Of a stretch of 64,000 nt of DNA, positions 21,961 through 35,700 are shown in pieces (position 1 is the stretch's first letter; each line of letters opens with the position of its first letter). The notes beneath the pieces are model-generated. The model was not told where the DNA came from. It searched no databases and saw only the letters and a program-made list of their open reading frames with translations. The translations under genes and the position numbers were made by a program. Origin of the DNA: Gordionus sp. m RMFG-2023 (Eukaryota > Nematomorpha > Gordioida > Chordodea > Parachordodidae); NCBI RefSeq assembly GCF_954871325.1, contig NC_088776.1:34582508-34646507 (forward strand), written 5' to 3'.

Positions 21961-22259
21961 TTAACAACTCTAATTTTCTTTAATACAAAAAAACTACGTA
22001 CTTATTTTATTTAAAATTTTTCCATTTATATACATCTTTTTAATATGCAAAAATTACAAGTATAATGAAAATTCATAAAAAAAATAATGAAAATTACAAG
22101 TATTCATAAACATAATTAAAATTACCAGTCTATAAAAAAAATAATTTCCTTGATTACATATTCAAAATAATATTTAACCCTCGTCGATTTATAATAAAAA
22201 TTCATAAAAATTACATATTAAAATTACAAGTATGTATTCAAAATTAATAATTAGTATAC

Positions 22260-22600
22260 GAATACAACACCTCCACCCTTAAGACTATCTTTCCACGGCC
22301 TTTTCGTTAGTTCCCCATTTTCCCGCACCGAAAACTATATACCGTTACTTGAGGACGCTATTGTCATTGGACAGAACCTTAATTTGTACATCCCTCCGCA
22401 CGAACAACATTCAAACCGGTTTCTCTTAACCTAATATGGCTCAAATCTACGTTCGATCCGTTGTTTTTTGGGTACTTCCTGTAGTAATTCCCCGTATCTT
22501 TGTTGGGCTTCCGTTCTTGTCGCTTCAATCCATCTGTTCGATTCTGCCGATCCATCCACTTCTCTAATTTCCATCTTTATAATTTTATTACCTACTCAGA
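22260..22600 (-). other. GC-richer segment, possibly LTR-element derived
   Basis: Base composition is closer to coding than the surroundings. On the - strand a stretch reads EATRTEAQQRYGELLQEVP followed by a basic KKQRIERR. It may belong with the nearby gypsy fossil, but I cannot assign a domain. Confidence 0.3.
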
Positions 22601-22699
22601 AGTATGATGCCATCTACAAAAATTACTATAAAAATATATACATATTCCATAATCTTCTAATGATCGACTATCCACCTGGTATTTTCTTAACCGTTTAAA

Positions 22700-22995
22700 C
22701 CCTCATAATTAGGTCTATCATTAATTTTATTTCATCAAGAATTATGATTCCCCTAATCATGATTCTCCTAATTATGTCTATCATCAATTTCATTTCATCT
22801 GAAAATATGATTCTCAAATTAGGTCTATCATCAATCTATCTTCTTATAATTTATGATTCTCATCATTATGTCTATCATCAATATGATTCTCATAATTATG
22901 TCTATCCTCAATTTATCTCTTTATAAATTGATTCTCATAATTATGTATATCATCAATATGATTCTCATAATAATGTCTATCATCAATTTATTTCT
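22700..22995. repeat. Minisatellite of ATTATGTCTATCATCAAT units
   Basis: Irregular repeats of 24-50 bp built from GATTCTCATAATTATGTCTA and TCATCAATTT or TCATCAATATGATTCTCAT. Lies beside the gypsy integrase fossil. Translating it gives low-complexity isoleucine/methionine peptides that are not genes. Confidence 0.75.
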
Positions 22996-23003
22996 TCTAA
23001 TTA

Positions 23004-23500
23004 TCATATATCTTTTACTTGCCCTAAGCTTCTAAGTCTTACTTGTTTCAGGTGTCTAGTAAAGGTTCCTTCTTGCCCTTCAATTTCTACATCTACTTTT
23101 TTTCTTCCTATATTCTTACTTACTATACCCTTCCCCCATTTAACTGGACCATCAAACAGTAGAATCCATACTAAACTTCCAACTGTAAATTTCTCATCAT
23201 ATGTATCATCCTTTTGCTTTATCTTTTCTTTCAAAAAATCTAATTCAGTTCTTGTTTTTCTACCTAAAAACATCTCTGCTGGTGAATTTCCTTTGCCAGT
23301 CTTAGTATTGTTATATGCTAATAATAACAACCACCATTTTCCCTCTCCATATTTTTCTTTTTTTAGCCAGCTTTTAACAATAGCTACCATTCTCTCGGCT
23401 TGCCAATTACTTCTTGGGTAATGTGGTGGCGATACTAAATGTTTAATATTTCACCTATCACAAAATTGGTTAAAAACTGAGATATTCGGAATCCCCATAT
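23004..23500 (-). mobile_element. Ty3/gypsy-like retroelement fossil (integrase end)
   Basis: The - strand encodes the end of an integrase core and its C-terminal linker region, with gypsy-type patterns such as WWLLLLAYNNTKTGKGNSPA and WILLFDGPVKWGKG. No LTRs, gag, protease or RT could be found with it. It is a short, broken remnant of old insertion. Confidence 0.8.
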
Positions 23501-23514
23501 CTCAATATGGTACA

Positions 23515-23620
23515 AATTAGAGATATGCAAAAGTAGGCGCAATCCGTATCCTACCCAGCTTAAACGTATTTTTTTAAAAAAAATTCGAGTTCGAGGATCG
23601 GGCGGGCCTTGTAAATATTT
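23515..23620. mobile_element. Possible TAGAG-type hAT left end
   Basis: TAGAGATATGCAAAAGTAGG followed by a GC-rich subterminal patch (GGATCGGGCGGGCC). Similar TAGAG ends appear, on the other strand, near 12855, 60091 and 60396. No matching right end found. Confidence 0.35.
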
Positions 23621-23709
23621 TCAAATATATCTAAATTTATCAATTTTATGTTCCATTATGTTATATCAAAAATAGCGCCAATATCTTTTATGTAAATTAA
23701 GAATATTTA

Positions 23710-23890
23710 ATTTTATTTGTAGAAACTTGATGCCATATGACATATATCTTTTATTTTGGGTATAATATGATTCAACTTTTAAATTTTTTTTAAGAAACAA
23801 GGCGCCAACAATATTTATTTGTATAATAATTATTTATTGTAGAAACTAGGCGCCATATAACATATATCTTTTATTTTGGGTATAATAATT
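23710..23890. repeat. Direct repeat, two copies 120 bp apart
   Basis: TTTGTAGAAACTTGATGCCA...CATATATCTTTTATTTTGGG at 23715 recurs near-identically at 23834, each followed by TATAAT. Between them is a third GGCGCC-bearing segment. No coding. Confidence 0.65.
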
Positions 23891-24134
23891 TAAAAAAAAA
23901 TTCCTTGCTTCCTCCAACGATACCTTCTTATTCCCTGAATTATCTTTATTACTTTCTTAATACCTTTATAAACTTTTACTATTTTTTTTTAATAATTTTG
24001 CATTATGCCTTATTAATTTTATATTTAAAAAAAAATGATAATGTTCTTCCTTTAAAATATATTTACTTAATTTAAAAAAGAATTGCAAAAAATGTTATTG
24101 TAAGTAATTTTTAAAAAAAATAAGCGATTGGGAG

Positions 24135-24989
24135 TAGTGAAGGTCAACGGTCCGGTCCTATCGGTCTTAGACCGGGATCGGACCGGACCGATTGTCGGAT
24201 CAATCTTTTTCTTGGAGACCGTGGTCCGGACCAGTCTTTTTATTTTTTACGGTCCGGACCGGTCTTTTATTATTGTTTAAGTTTGCTTTACTATACAATT
24301 AATATAATTTTTTTGTATATTTTTCTAGAGGAGTCATTTTAGATTTTGTTAATTTTTATTTTACAATATGAAAACCATAAGTTTGTCCAAGAAACATTTT
24401 ACTTATAGTCCCAATAAAAACATTGAGTATGTGTTCACTGCAGTACCAAATTTAATGTATCGTCAGCACCTAGTAACAAAATAATTGTTTATAATTTTTT
24501 AAGCAATAAATTAATCAAAATAAGCAATAATATTATTAAAATATTTTAGTTATATATAGTTCTATTTTTTTTAAAGAAACTGTCTGTATAATTTATTGTA
24601 AAAATTACTTAACCTTATTCTTAATAAAATAATTAGGTACCTTAAGCAGACATCTGATAAAACATAAAATATATACTTCTAATGATGAAAATGAAAATAT
24701 CACAAAAAACAAAATCTACTCTTAATTTTAATATGCCCTCTACAAGCACAAAATCATTTTTTTCAATACCATTGGATAAATTTTATTGTTTATATAATAC
24801 TCTTATATTTAATAAAATGATAAAACAAATCAAATTAGGTTAAAAAATATGTTTTTTAAACAAATAAAAAAACCGGTCAAGGACCGGTCTTTTTATTTAG
24901 GACCACGGTCTGGATCAATCTTTTTCTTAAGGACCGTGGTCCGGTCCGGTCCGAGGGTATCGGTTCAGTCCGGACCGTAACCTTCACTA
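24135..24989. mobile_element. Non-autonomous hAT element (TAGTGAAGGT family), exact 8-bp target duplication
   Basis: Left end TAGTGAAGGTCAACGGTCCG and reverse-strand right end TAGTGAAGGTTACGGTCCGG, flanked by ATTGGGAG at 24127-24134 and 24990-24997. Both subterminal zones hold multiple GGTCCGGACC palindromes. The interior is AT-rich without transposase. A shorter relative in inverted orientation lies at 45264-45593. Confidence 0.93.
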
Positions 24990-24997
24990 ATTGGGAG

Positions 24998-27590
24998 GTA
25001 ATAAAAAAATGCATTTTTTTCAAAAATTAGGTATAGCTGTAATGTGAATCGGTTAAATGCCCAAAATGAGATGTTATATATTATCGTATAAATGCAAATA
25101 AGTTGAGTGAGAATTATTAGATAAATGAGAAGGTTTTAAATACTCTTTTATATACGTATAATGTTAAATCATAGCGGTTAATTGCGAATTGAACAAAATT
25201 CTTAATTATTCATAATGTTGCTAAAAGACTTAAAGCGAATGAAAACAAATGCCCAATTATTTATAAATTAAAAAAGAAAGAAATATAAAATTAAAATAAC
25301 GAATAAATGCGAAAAAAAATCGTTTTTTCCCTCGCGTTTCACATTTAAAATGTTTTAAAAAAATTTCCACTCCTTTAAAAATTTTAGTAAACTTTGTTAT
25401 GAAGAACTTGATTATCGAAAGAGCAAACCAAAATCAACTTTTATAAAATTTGGGAAAATAAATCAAAACTTTTATCCTAACTTTGGCTCCAACATTCGCA
25501 TGTGCAGAGTAAGGATTTTCATCTTCAAAAAGGATATAAACATATTGAAACAGGATAAGTCAACAAGATTGATTATCCAAACTATCAATAATTTAAAAAA
25601 ATTTATAGTTGATAACTTTTTACAATTTAGAACTTGAATATTTTATCCAAAAATATAAAAGAATTTAACACATTTGTAAATTTCTGTGATGTAAGTATAA
25701 GTTTTATATTTATTTTTCTATTTTTAAAAATATTATATCTTTATTGAAATATATTATTTTTTATAGGAATTACATAGACATACCCCTGTTATACACAAGA
25801 AATTTTTAAAAAATATTAAATTTTGGCAATTGTTTCTGACTCATCCATAGAATTCTCGTGTTTTTACTTTGCCTGCAGTTTTGTTATTGTCATGTATGTG
25901 ATATGATTTTGTTTGATTTCATTTTTTCTTTCATCATTTTTTTATTCATCATTTTAAATTAGAAAATTATAATATTATCATTTAGATTTTTAAAAATCCT
26001 TATAAAAATTTTATACATTATTTTTTAACATAAAAAACAAAACACCATTACAAATGTTAATCTTATCCAAAAAAAATTAGTTCTCCTCTATAAATAACAA
26101 ATTATTTATATTATTACAAATTTCATTTTATAATAATATTTTTCAAATTAAATATTTACTGTAAGAAATTATTTTAAAGTTATAAATCAAAATATGTTCA
26201 ATAATCCCAACATATTCTCCTTGATATTAGTGTCAATATTTTCACTCAGCAAAGGATATAAGGTTAATATTTAATATGTTTAAATAATATTGCAATAAGT
26301 TTAATTTAACACCCTTCTCCCAACCCCATCTCTCTTTCAAAAAGTATAACTTAATATTTTTTTGAATTAATGGTAATTTTTCAAAATAATTATAGTTGGG
26401 AAGAAAATTTATAAAAATTATAATGAAAAATTTTCTAAGGTATGGGTATATCCAAATGATTATTAAATCCTAACCCAAACAATTCCAACATTTTTGCCAC
26501 TTCCCCCTCACAGTTCAAGACGAAATTTTGAAGGCAATAAAAAACTTAATTTCGCAAAAAGCCAAAATTTTCATATTTTATTTACCTAATATTTTTAATT
26601 TATATATTCCTTAATTTTACATGATATTGTTTTTAAATTTTCATACTAAAAATCAGGACTATTATTAAAAAATAAAAGAAATAATTTTAATTTAATATCA
26701 CTCAATTTTACATGATATCGTCCTTAAATTTTCATATAATAATTTAAGACTATTATCCTTAAAAGATCAAAACAAATAATTTAATATTACTTATTTTTTT
26801 ATACAAACTACATTAGGAAATATTAAATTTTTTTTTAAAAAAAATCGGTATTCCATTTAATAAAAATAATACAATTTAAAGCCATTTTTTAAATATTACA
26901 ATAGTTATCGTTGGATGGAGTGAGATTTCTTAAATGCATTTTTCTTCTCTCTCTAAAATAGAAAAAGCCGGAGGAACAGGTTACATAACTTATAAAATTA
27001 TTTATATAGTAATACAATATTTATCTATGAATGACTTGTCATTATCTGAAAATCTCTGTAATTTGGATTTAGCACAAGATTCGTCAAATTTGTGGCCATT
27101 CTCCTCAATAAGATTATTAATATCACTGAATTATAGAAAGAGTTCCATCTTACAGATATTCCATTTTTTCCTTAAAAATGGCTGCACAGTTTGGAGGGTC
27201 CTAAGTTTTTCGTAATAAAGGTTAAAATATTTTTGGGACACAACTTTGTACACTTATTTTATTTATTGGTGTAAAAAATGTTCATATTTGAGCCAAAGCA
27301 GATTTTACTGATCTACATCTGAAGAAAATGTACAATTGACAATATATTCTTTATAAAATAAATTTCAATATTAATAAGAATATAAATTTACATACATTGA
27401 TTGATTCAATATTAATATTAACAATCTTGATGTAGAATTTAACAACGAAAATTTAAAATAAAAATGAAGGAATTTGATGGTTGATGTGAATTAGAAACTC
27501 GGTTTAAATTATTTTTAAAATTTTAAAATAAACAAAATAAAATACAATAAAATATGTTTTTCAATATTATTTAAGGAAAATTTGGAGTAA
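24998..27590. other. Long AT-rich intergenic stretch, nothing recognised
   Basis: About 2.6 kb of AT-rich sequence. The open stretch 26934-27215 (+) encodes no motif I recognise and looks like chance. No end repeats, RNA genes or conserved peptides were seen. Confidence 0.4.
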
Positions 27591-27645
27591 CGTTTTGCGT
27601 TACCGTTACTCAAAAAAAGAAACGCGTTACCGTTACTCGTTATCC
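27580..27645. repeat. GTTACCGTTACTC short repeats, probable element end
   Basis: TTGGAGTAACGTTTTGCGTT followed by ACCGTTACTC and a second CGTTACCGTTACTCG within 50 bp resembles a transposon subterminal repeat patch. The parent element was not found. Confidence 0.35.
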
Positions 27646-27912
27646 GATCTGCAAATTTTGATCGATATTCTTTGTTGCAGGTAGAAACTTTCTATTAGAT
27701 TACCTGTAATTAAACGTAGCCTCGTTTTGAATAGTTTTAGGATTTGGTAAATGATTCACAAGTGTCTGGAACTAATGGAACAAATAAGAGATTATTTAGG
27801 TGGCTATATTTATTGACCTTTGTGTTTTCTGCTCTCATGATAGAGTTGACAGAAAAAGATTTGACAGAACGATCTTTATATTCCCAAGCGTGGGGTATAA
27901 ATTGGTTCTAGA

Positions 27913-30430
27913 CAGTGACCCCTACACTTTTGAGGGATAGAAGCAGAATACCCCCCTAAAGTACCCCCCCCCCCCATTGTAAATTATTTTTTGACACCAA
28001 TAAATTTCAAAAGTAATTTTTATTGCATCAATATTTATTATAATATAAATATAATGTAAAAAATATATGCTTTAAAAATATTATTTTTAAATTAATAATT
28101 TAGATAAATTAGGGGAAGAGAAAGCAAAAGAATTTATAATTTTATCAATATTTAATTGTTTAAATAAATTATTTTCCATTGATAAAATGATTAAATTATT
28201 AAGAAATGGATCTTTCATGACACTACGAAGTCTTGTTTTAATTAGTTTAATTTTACTCATGACCCTTTCGGCAGTACATGATGTAGTAGGAATAGTTAAT
28301 AAATATTTATATAAAATTGTTAGGGAAAGCAGAAAAATTTATAAGCAGATGATAAGGTAAAATAAATGAATAGTTTTTCCAGTCTCAATCATTCATCTCA
28401 GAATTATTATCATCATCAGAAGAAGCTAAATAATGTATTAGTAAAAATATTTTAATTAAATAAATTTACAATTCTCAGAATCTGACAAATCTTCTTTAAC
28501 CTCTAGGTCACGAGTAATAATTATGTCCCCTGTTTTAGCCATTTTATGAATATTTCTAAACATCAACATTTCCTCAAAAACTTGACTTGTATTTAATTGA
28601 TAAAATTCACAGATATCCTTGATATCATCTTTAACAATTGCCTTTTCCGCCATTCCCTTTGGGGTAAAAAATGATGTTTGACTCAAAAATTTTATCGATT
28701 CATCGTTAAATCTTTCACTATACTGCATAATAATTAAATCAAGTGCAGCATAAAACACACTGATTTTAAAGCTAAAATAAAATATTATATTTAATGATGA
28801 AAGTATATATATATATCTCCTTTTTGGATTGTAATGTTTGAAGTCTTGAACTTTCAAAATCAAAAGGTAAATTTCTCTTCTTCATAAAATCTTGGGCCTT
28901 TGAAAAGACATCCAAAAATTCAGTGTTATTATCTATTTTAGGATTATAAAATAATAAAAGATAATAATTTAAATTATACTTCTCATATTAATCAGGCAAT
29001 CTTTTACCAATTGAATTTGATTTATTGCAAACCCTATATCCTTCGAAATGGTTTGCAATTTTGTACAAGCCAAGCTTGTTATCAACAATATTTTATCCAA
29101 AACACATAGTGATAAAATAAAATCAAATGTTTCTATTCTATAAACTATAGCACTAGCCATAGTGGAAGTGGCAGGATCTTCAGAATCCTTTAAATTTGCC
29201 AAAGCTGCCCTCAAAGCATCATAAAGTAGGAAAAAAATTACAATCGCCTTATATGATGTTAGCCAGCTTCTATAAATATAAAATAAACATTATATATCGA
29301 AACAATTAAGATAATATTGCCGAGTGGTATTCTTGATGCGTAAAAATCTATGTGATTTTGTCAGTAAATCACTCTGACATGTTTTGAGTACTTCATATCT
29401 TTTAACACCATTAAAATATACGTAAATTTCGTCTAATATTCCCAAGACATTTCGCAGCTCTTTTACTGATTGGCATAATTGAACAACTATTAAATTTAAT
29501 CGATGACAATAGCACCAAATTAAAGCTGCCTTTGGCGCCTCCGCTCTAATCGAAGCCTGCACTCCATTAATTCTTCCACTCATGTTTGAGGCGCCATCAT
29601 AGCTTTGCCCCACTAGGAATTCGAGGGGTAGATTCATGGAGCCAAGCTTGGATATTATATTCTTTTTAATATCGAGGCCCGTTGTATTGTACAATAAATG
29701 TCTATCAGCCTTTCAACGGGCTTAGGTGTCTCGCTATTTTCAACATATCTCACTATCAAAGCTATTGCTTCTGATTTAGATACATCATATGTGCCATCAA
29801 CTATAATTGAATAGCACCTGTTGAATTCAATCTCCTTTTGAATTTTTTTATAACCATATTTTTCATGGTTTCAATAAGAATATTTATGTTATTATATGAT
29901 AACAGATTTGAATATAATTTAGATTTTAATCCCTTAATTTTTTTCTCACTTCTTCTTTCTTCATTATCTTGTATATACATTTTAAGAACAGGCTCAGAAT
30001 CTGCAATAAGTTTAATAAGGCTCATCATATTGCCATCTTGTTGCCTGTTCCTCCAGAAGGCTTGATTGCGAGATAAGCATTTATATTTTTTTTGGTTAAT
30101 ATTTTTGGGCATATTTTGACAATGATCTAAAAATTATAAATGATTATATATAAGATTTAATATTTAAATTTTTACTATTCCCTTTGATAAAATTTTAATT
30201 TTGCGCCAAATCTTGAAAGTGGGAAAATAATTTTATGATAAGAAATATCGGATAACAAACTAATTTGCTAAACATCGACCATAAAAATTTTAAAAAAAAT
30301 AAAATAAAAAAATTTTTTTTAAAAAATTTTAAAATAAAAAATTATAAAAATTTTAAAAAAAAAAGTACCCCCATAGAAATTTATAGAAGCAGTTGCTTCG
30401 GACCCCCCCCCCCCGTTGTAGGGGTCACTG
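27913..30430 (-). mobile_element. hAT transposon (CAGTGRCCCC family) with recognisable transposase, exact 8-bp target duplication
   Basis: The ends CAGTGACCCCTACACTTTTG and reverse-strand CAGTGACCCCTACAACGGGG share 14 bp. They are flanked by GTTCTAGA at 27905-27912 and 30431-30438. Long C-runs (27965-27976, 30404-30414) sit just inside each end. The - strand carries most of a transposase in several blocks (28087-30112). This is the best-preserved of at least two copies (other at 3432-5269). Confidence 0.94.
28087..30112 (-). pseudogene. hAT transposase (ZMYM1/DUF4371-like), broken into blocks
   Basis: The blocks in order on the - strand are as follows. 30112-29801 reads KNINQKKYKCLSRNQAFWRN (the TTF/DUF4371 head), ending before a catalytic-Asp region read near 29800 as CYSIIVDGTYDVSKSEAIAL. 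29694-29290 gives GQSYDGASNMSGRINGVQA, then IWCYCHRLNLIVVQ with the conserved C...H motif. 29214-28969 gives a helical stretch. 28863-28456 ends AKTGDIIITRDLEV. 28290-28087 holds the dimerisation tail AERVMSKIKLIKTRLRSVMK. Frames change several times and stops intervene. Some gaps could be introns, but at least part looks mutational. Family: hAT elements related to zinc-finger MYM-type protein 1. Confidence 0.85.
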
Positions 30431-31620
30431 GTTCTAGAGAACTAGAGTCATTCCATCGGGTCTGGTTTGAATGACAGAGCTTAGGCCAGAGGGGGTTGTA
30501 AAACATGGAATAAATATTTGTGGATTCCAAGGTTCTATTGATGTTGAATTGATTAGTGAATGTAATCTGCCTTTTGAAAAACGACAGTTTAGAGGGTGGT
30601 GGCCCAAACTATCGATATGGATGTCACAGAGAAAACATGATGTCGGTATTACGATTTCATAGCCTAATCGAAGACCGTTAGCAATTAAGTTCTTCGTTGG
30701 TAAGTAACAAGCCTAAATTAGAACTAGGTATTGTTTCTAACCATTCGTAACCTAGAGAGCATATGGCCGAGGCGGAGATATTTGGTCTGGCAAAATAGTC
30801 GTATTGTTGGCATTCTATATCCTCGGGTTTAGTTTAGATGAAGAAAGGTTTTTTTGAAGAGCTTTCGAGTGTGAGCTTTAGAGTGTGAGTTTTTGACAGT
30901 ATTCTGTATCAATGGTAAATTCGAATCTCTATGCCTTGAAAGTTGATTGGAGCTTTATTCCTAGTCTAAAGCTGCAGTATAATGTGAATAGATAGTATTC
31001 AAGTCTTCAAGTTTGTATCAAAATTTTACAACTGAGGATAAAAAGCTGAAACGCTTAAGGAGGAATGAGATCTATAGCACCAAGCTTTGATGAAAGGGCA
31101 GCTTGTATGAGAGTGATTAGAATTTGATATTTAAAATAGTTTCAAGAGTTTCTTAAATGAACCTCGAGGTCTAATAATATTTCCGAGGACATAAAAAATG
31201 GCAATGACCCGTAGCCATGTACAATTTTAGGAATGAATAAAATAAATTTAAATAAAATGTTTGATGAGCAGTTAAATGTTTTAAAAAATCTATCATTCTA
31301 TTGAATTTGGTAAGAAATTTCACTTTGAAATAAAATATTGCACTTTCACCTCCAATGGGTTAACATAGGTTCTTAAAGCTAATTTTATCCATTGCAATAA
31401 AATTTTCAAGGGGGTAGTTTGATTCTAGAGGTGAATAAAATTCGTATTTATTAGATTTATTGAGAGTCCTGTTATTTGGCTAAATGATACCTTCAGTATA
31501 CCACTCAAGGGTTAAAATACTAATAATATCTAGCCTCCTATACATTAGAATCCTGCACTGAATTTGTTGGCCTGGCCTTAGTTCATTTAGGATGGGCCCC
31601 TCTAGGGTACTACTATATAA

Positions 31621-32726
31621 TACATATAAATTGTTTTGGAATTTTTTGGTTTAAACAATTTGACAAAAGGCTATATAAATTGACTCTTATTCCAAGGGAA
31701 AGGATTACCTCGTGCATGGAACTATACCTGTTTATCCATATTCACCTGTATATGGCAATATATGATAAATATCAATTTAAGAAATAAAACGCGCCAAGAA
31801 ATCCAATGGATGATCGAGTCGTATTGGGCAAATTCAACACTACCAAGAATGAAATTTTTAAAAAGAAGATATTATATTAATAAATTGTGATATTACTGTA
31901 CCAAAATATGTTGTAGTTGTAAGACCAAGATATAAAAAGGTATGGAAGTTATAGACCATTTAAAAAACTATGTAATATGAAAATCAAAGCTAAATTTATT
32001 CTGTCACCAAATAATAAAATTAAACAACATTATTGATTAAGCTTTTGTAATTTAGATAATTATCAATCACTTTAAATAAAATTAAAAGTAAGGCAATAAA
32101 TAATTTAGGTTATTTTATCATTAATATATAACAAAAATTTTATAAATAACAAATAAATATAAACTATACATAATTTTATATAAAAATATTAGCTTCTAAA
32201 AATATTATTTATTAATTCGAATATATTTTACTGCTCGAATAATATTCATAAATATTAAAATAAAATTATTCGAATAAGAATAATGATAGAATGTCAAAAA
32301 TTATCCAATTAAAAAATTACATGTTAAATCTATAATATTTCAATATTGTGGAATAATAGTCAGAATCATTTTAATCTATCATCACTTGTCAATAATATTA
32401 TTTAAAATGATAGAAATTAATTCATTTTATATGATAATATCTTATATATTTTACCATTTCATTTTTTATTATGTTTTACTATTCTGGCGATAGGAAACAT
32501 AGGGAAGGCTATAGATTAATAATTATATATTTATAAAAAATTAGCTATAATAATTAAATAATGCATCTTTCTAAATGGGTGCTAATTTTTAAAAAGTGAA
32601 TGTTAATTTTAGAGATACTCTATTTTTCAAAATTGTTGTTAATTTTACAAAAGGGAGTGCTGCAGAACCCATAACACCTAGTTAACGACGCCTCTGTCTA
32701 TACCTTATATCTATATAATTTATTAG
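31621..32726. other. AT-rich stretch upstream of the first visible annexin exon
   Basis: Expected to be intron or promoter of the annexin gene. I could not find a convincing N-terminal exon with ATG. A CGAATA-rich patch at 32215-32285 resembles the element at 3502-4313. Confidence 0.35.
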
Positions 32727-35700
32727 GCATCTGGAACGATTGTCAAAAGCTCGAATTTCAACGCTATAACTGATGCTCAAACATTGAACACTGCCTTAGC
32801 CGGATTTGGTAAATTAAAAAAAAATTATTTTCACGATGATTTAACTCAGTTATAACCTTATTATAGTTAACTTCCAAGAAAACTAATTTAATTATAATAG
32901 CAAAGCTTATAATAATTATACGAGGTATTATATTATAATAAAGTTAATTTTTATTTAATTATCGCTGGCAATTAATTTCTTGCCAGATATTTGGTGTTTT
33001 CCTTATTTTTTGTGGGGAAAGGATTTTAACCCCATTCATTTGACCCCCTCCCCTTCTTTTCCCTACCACTTAAGCTTAGTATACTTTCTTAGGCTTAGTG
33101 GTTCAAATTGTATTTGTGAATGAAATAACAATTTATATATTAACGCATTTTTTTTATTATGGTATTAACTTGATCAGGATATTAAAACGGTTTTAATTTT
33201 AAATCTATTCGATTAGATTGTAAAATTCTGGTTTGCTCTTTCCAAAAATTTTGTTTAATGATTAAGTTACAGCCCAAAAAATTATGAAGGGGGCTGAAAT
33301 GTTGAGCACTCTTATGCTCATCCCTAGCGATCTCACTACTTATTTTAGTATTTTTTCTTTAATAATTTTTAATATACAATTAAAATCGAACTATTCTTTG
33401 CCACTTAGTTGAGAATTGTATACTATTACACCAATTTTTCTTATGATCTTGAGAACAACTTCCTTGTAAAAAATTATTTTATTATAATTATTTCCTAAAA
33501 TCTTGTCATTATTATATTAATTAAACTATTTAAATTTTAAAAATCTTAAAATGTTTATATGACCTTTTAAATCAAATATGATTTCAACGAAAGAATAGAA
33601 TTATAAGTAAACTTTGCTTAAAGGCCTTAATTGATCCACAAATTTTGAGATAAAAAAAATGAGAAGAATTATTAGTAAAACAAAAACAGATGTTTGATAT
33701 TTTAAAATCTATTAATTATAAATAAGATAGCATCTCAAAATGCGAATAGAAAAATAAAGACAGGAAAGAATGAACTTAGTTGGTAATTTTAGACCATCTT
33801 TTAAAATTTTTATTTCATTTTTTATTGAACTTAATTTGTTTTTACCGTTGTTTAAGATTAAATAAATTATTAATTAAAGGTAGATGTGTAGATTAGAAAG
33901 GCCTCATCAAAGATGTTGCGGGCTCATATGTCAACCTTTCTTTTTAAAATAGCAATGATAACTTTGATGATGAACTAAAATTTTTTACATTCACCGGCCA
34001 AAGCGCGGGTCTAGCTACGCGTTGTTCTTGTTAGTTTTCTATTTTTAAGAAGAATATAAATATATTGTATAACTATATACCCATAAAAACTCATAGGGTG
34101 ACCATCTTAAGAGCAGCTCTATTTTATTCACTAAGAAGTATAAATGAAGCGAGAGAAGATGGATATAAAATATTCTAGTACATATAGTATTTACATTGCT
34201 TTTTAATTTATTTGTTGTTGGCTAAACATTCTTCGGTGAGACAAGGATTATTATTTTTTAAATTTTAATATCAACTCTCCTTATAAATGAATCATTCTAA
34301 GGCATTAAAAAGATAGATATTGTCCATATATGTTAAATTTACATTTATCTACTATCATTTAAAATATATTCCTATCAAATGGAATCATTTGTTTGTTGAT
34401 TTAGATATTTTACGCAAATTACATTGATACATTTATATTTTGGTTTTAAAAGATATTATATGATGTGGAGAAATGGACCTGTTGTTATTTGCGCTATCTA
34501 TTTTAATGATTTTCCTATTTAATTAATTAATATTAAAAGAAAGAAGAAAAGAAAAAGAGTTTACTCGTGTTTTTCGATAAATATTTTTGTGTATATAAAT
34601 AAGGTGTTTGCATGTAAAAAATATATGATATAATTTTAAATATTTATAATGTTTTAAATTAAAATATTTAATAGTAAAAATTGCTTACCTAACAAAAATT
34701 TATTTATAAAAAAATTAATTAGGAACCAAGGATAAAGTAGTGATAGGAGTTATATGTGGCAGAACAAATTATGAAAGACAATTAATAGCTTCTGAATATA
34801 ATCGCCTATTTGGAAGAGTGAGAAAAATTAGCTATTTATATATAAAGGATTAAAAACATATGGCATTTAAAAAGAAAATCTAAAAAAATCTTAACTGTAA
34901 AAGAATGTTTTCTTAACTAAAATATCAATTTTATAGATAGTAAACAAAAAAGGAATTTTATAGATAAAAAGGGAATTTTACTTTTTATTGTTTTGTTAAA
35001 TAATTAATCACTTTTCTAATCATTTTTTTAAAACAAAATCAGTGTCGATAAACGCCCGATTTGGGTCGATTTTTAAAAACGGTCTGATTGATATTTTAGT
35101 CAAAATATTATTATGTAAGCCTCGAGATTTGGCAAATGGAGGTCCAAACCTTTCTGCCATCTATGAGCAGGGTTGCCAGGTGAAAAATTTTCAAATTGTG
35201 AGAGAAATTCGGTATTTTGTGGGAGAAATATAAAACATGTGGGAGAAATATGAAAATTGCTAAAAAAAAATTTTTTGTTTCCAAAATAAAATAGGTAATT
35301 ATTTTTTAAAATAAAATAGCCAACTATTTTTCAAAATAAAATAGACAACTATTTTTCAAAATAAAATAGCCAACTATTTTTCAAAATAAAATATCGAACT
35401 CTTTTTCAAAATAAAATAAGTAACTATTTTCCAAAATAAAATACGCAACTATTTTTCAAAATAGGTAATTATAGTACGACACAAAATTTCTTAAATACTA
35501 TCTTTATTATTAAAATAACATATTGATTTATTATTATATATTAATTTTGTTTAAAAATAATAACCAACGATCTTTTTTAAATACAAAAGAATGTAAACAA
35601 GATAAAATTTTATAAAAAAATTGTAATTTTACAATGTGAAAAAATATATTTTATGCTAATGTATAAATAAGATTTTATAAAAAAAAAAAAATTTTAAATT

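Larger units (their letters stand above)
27650..31620 (-). mobile_element. Degenerate LINE relic related to the 16-19 kb LINE, split by a hAT
   Basis: Outside the hAT (27913-30430), the flanks 27650-27912 and 30431-about 31620 have the composition and scattered words of the LINE coding region. For example TAGTTTCTAACCATTCGTAACC-like text near 30735 parallels TTTCCAGAAACTCGTAACCC at 16710, and CATGATGTCGGTATTACGAT near 30638 parallels 16505-16520. Heavily mutated, no open frame. Confidence 0.45.

Noticed and set aside
26934-27215. 93-codon open stretch in the 25-27.6 kb spacer
   Set aside because: No motif, AT-driven composition, no splice or promoter context; probably chance.
35270-35470. 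Regularly spaced repeats resembling a CRISPR array
   Set aside because: Units are contiguous 24-bp tandem repeats without unique spacers, inside a eukaryotic hAT element.
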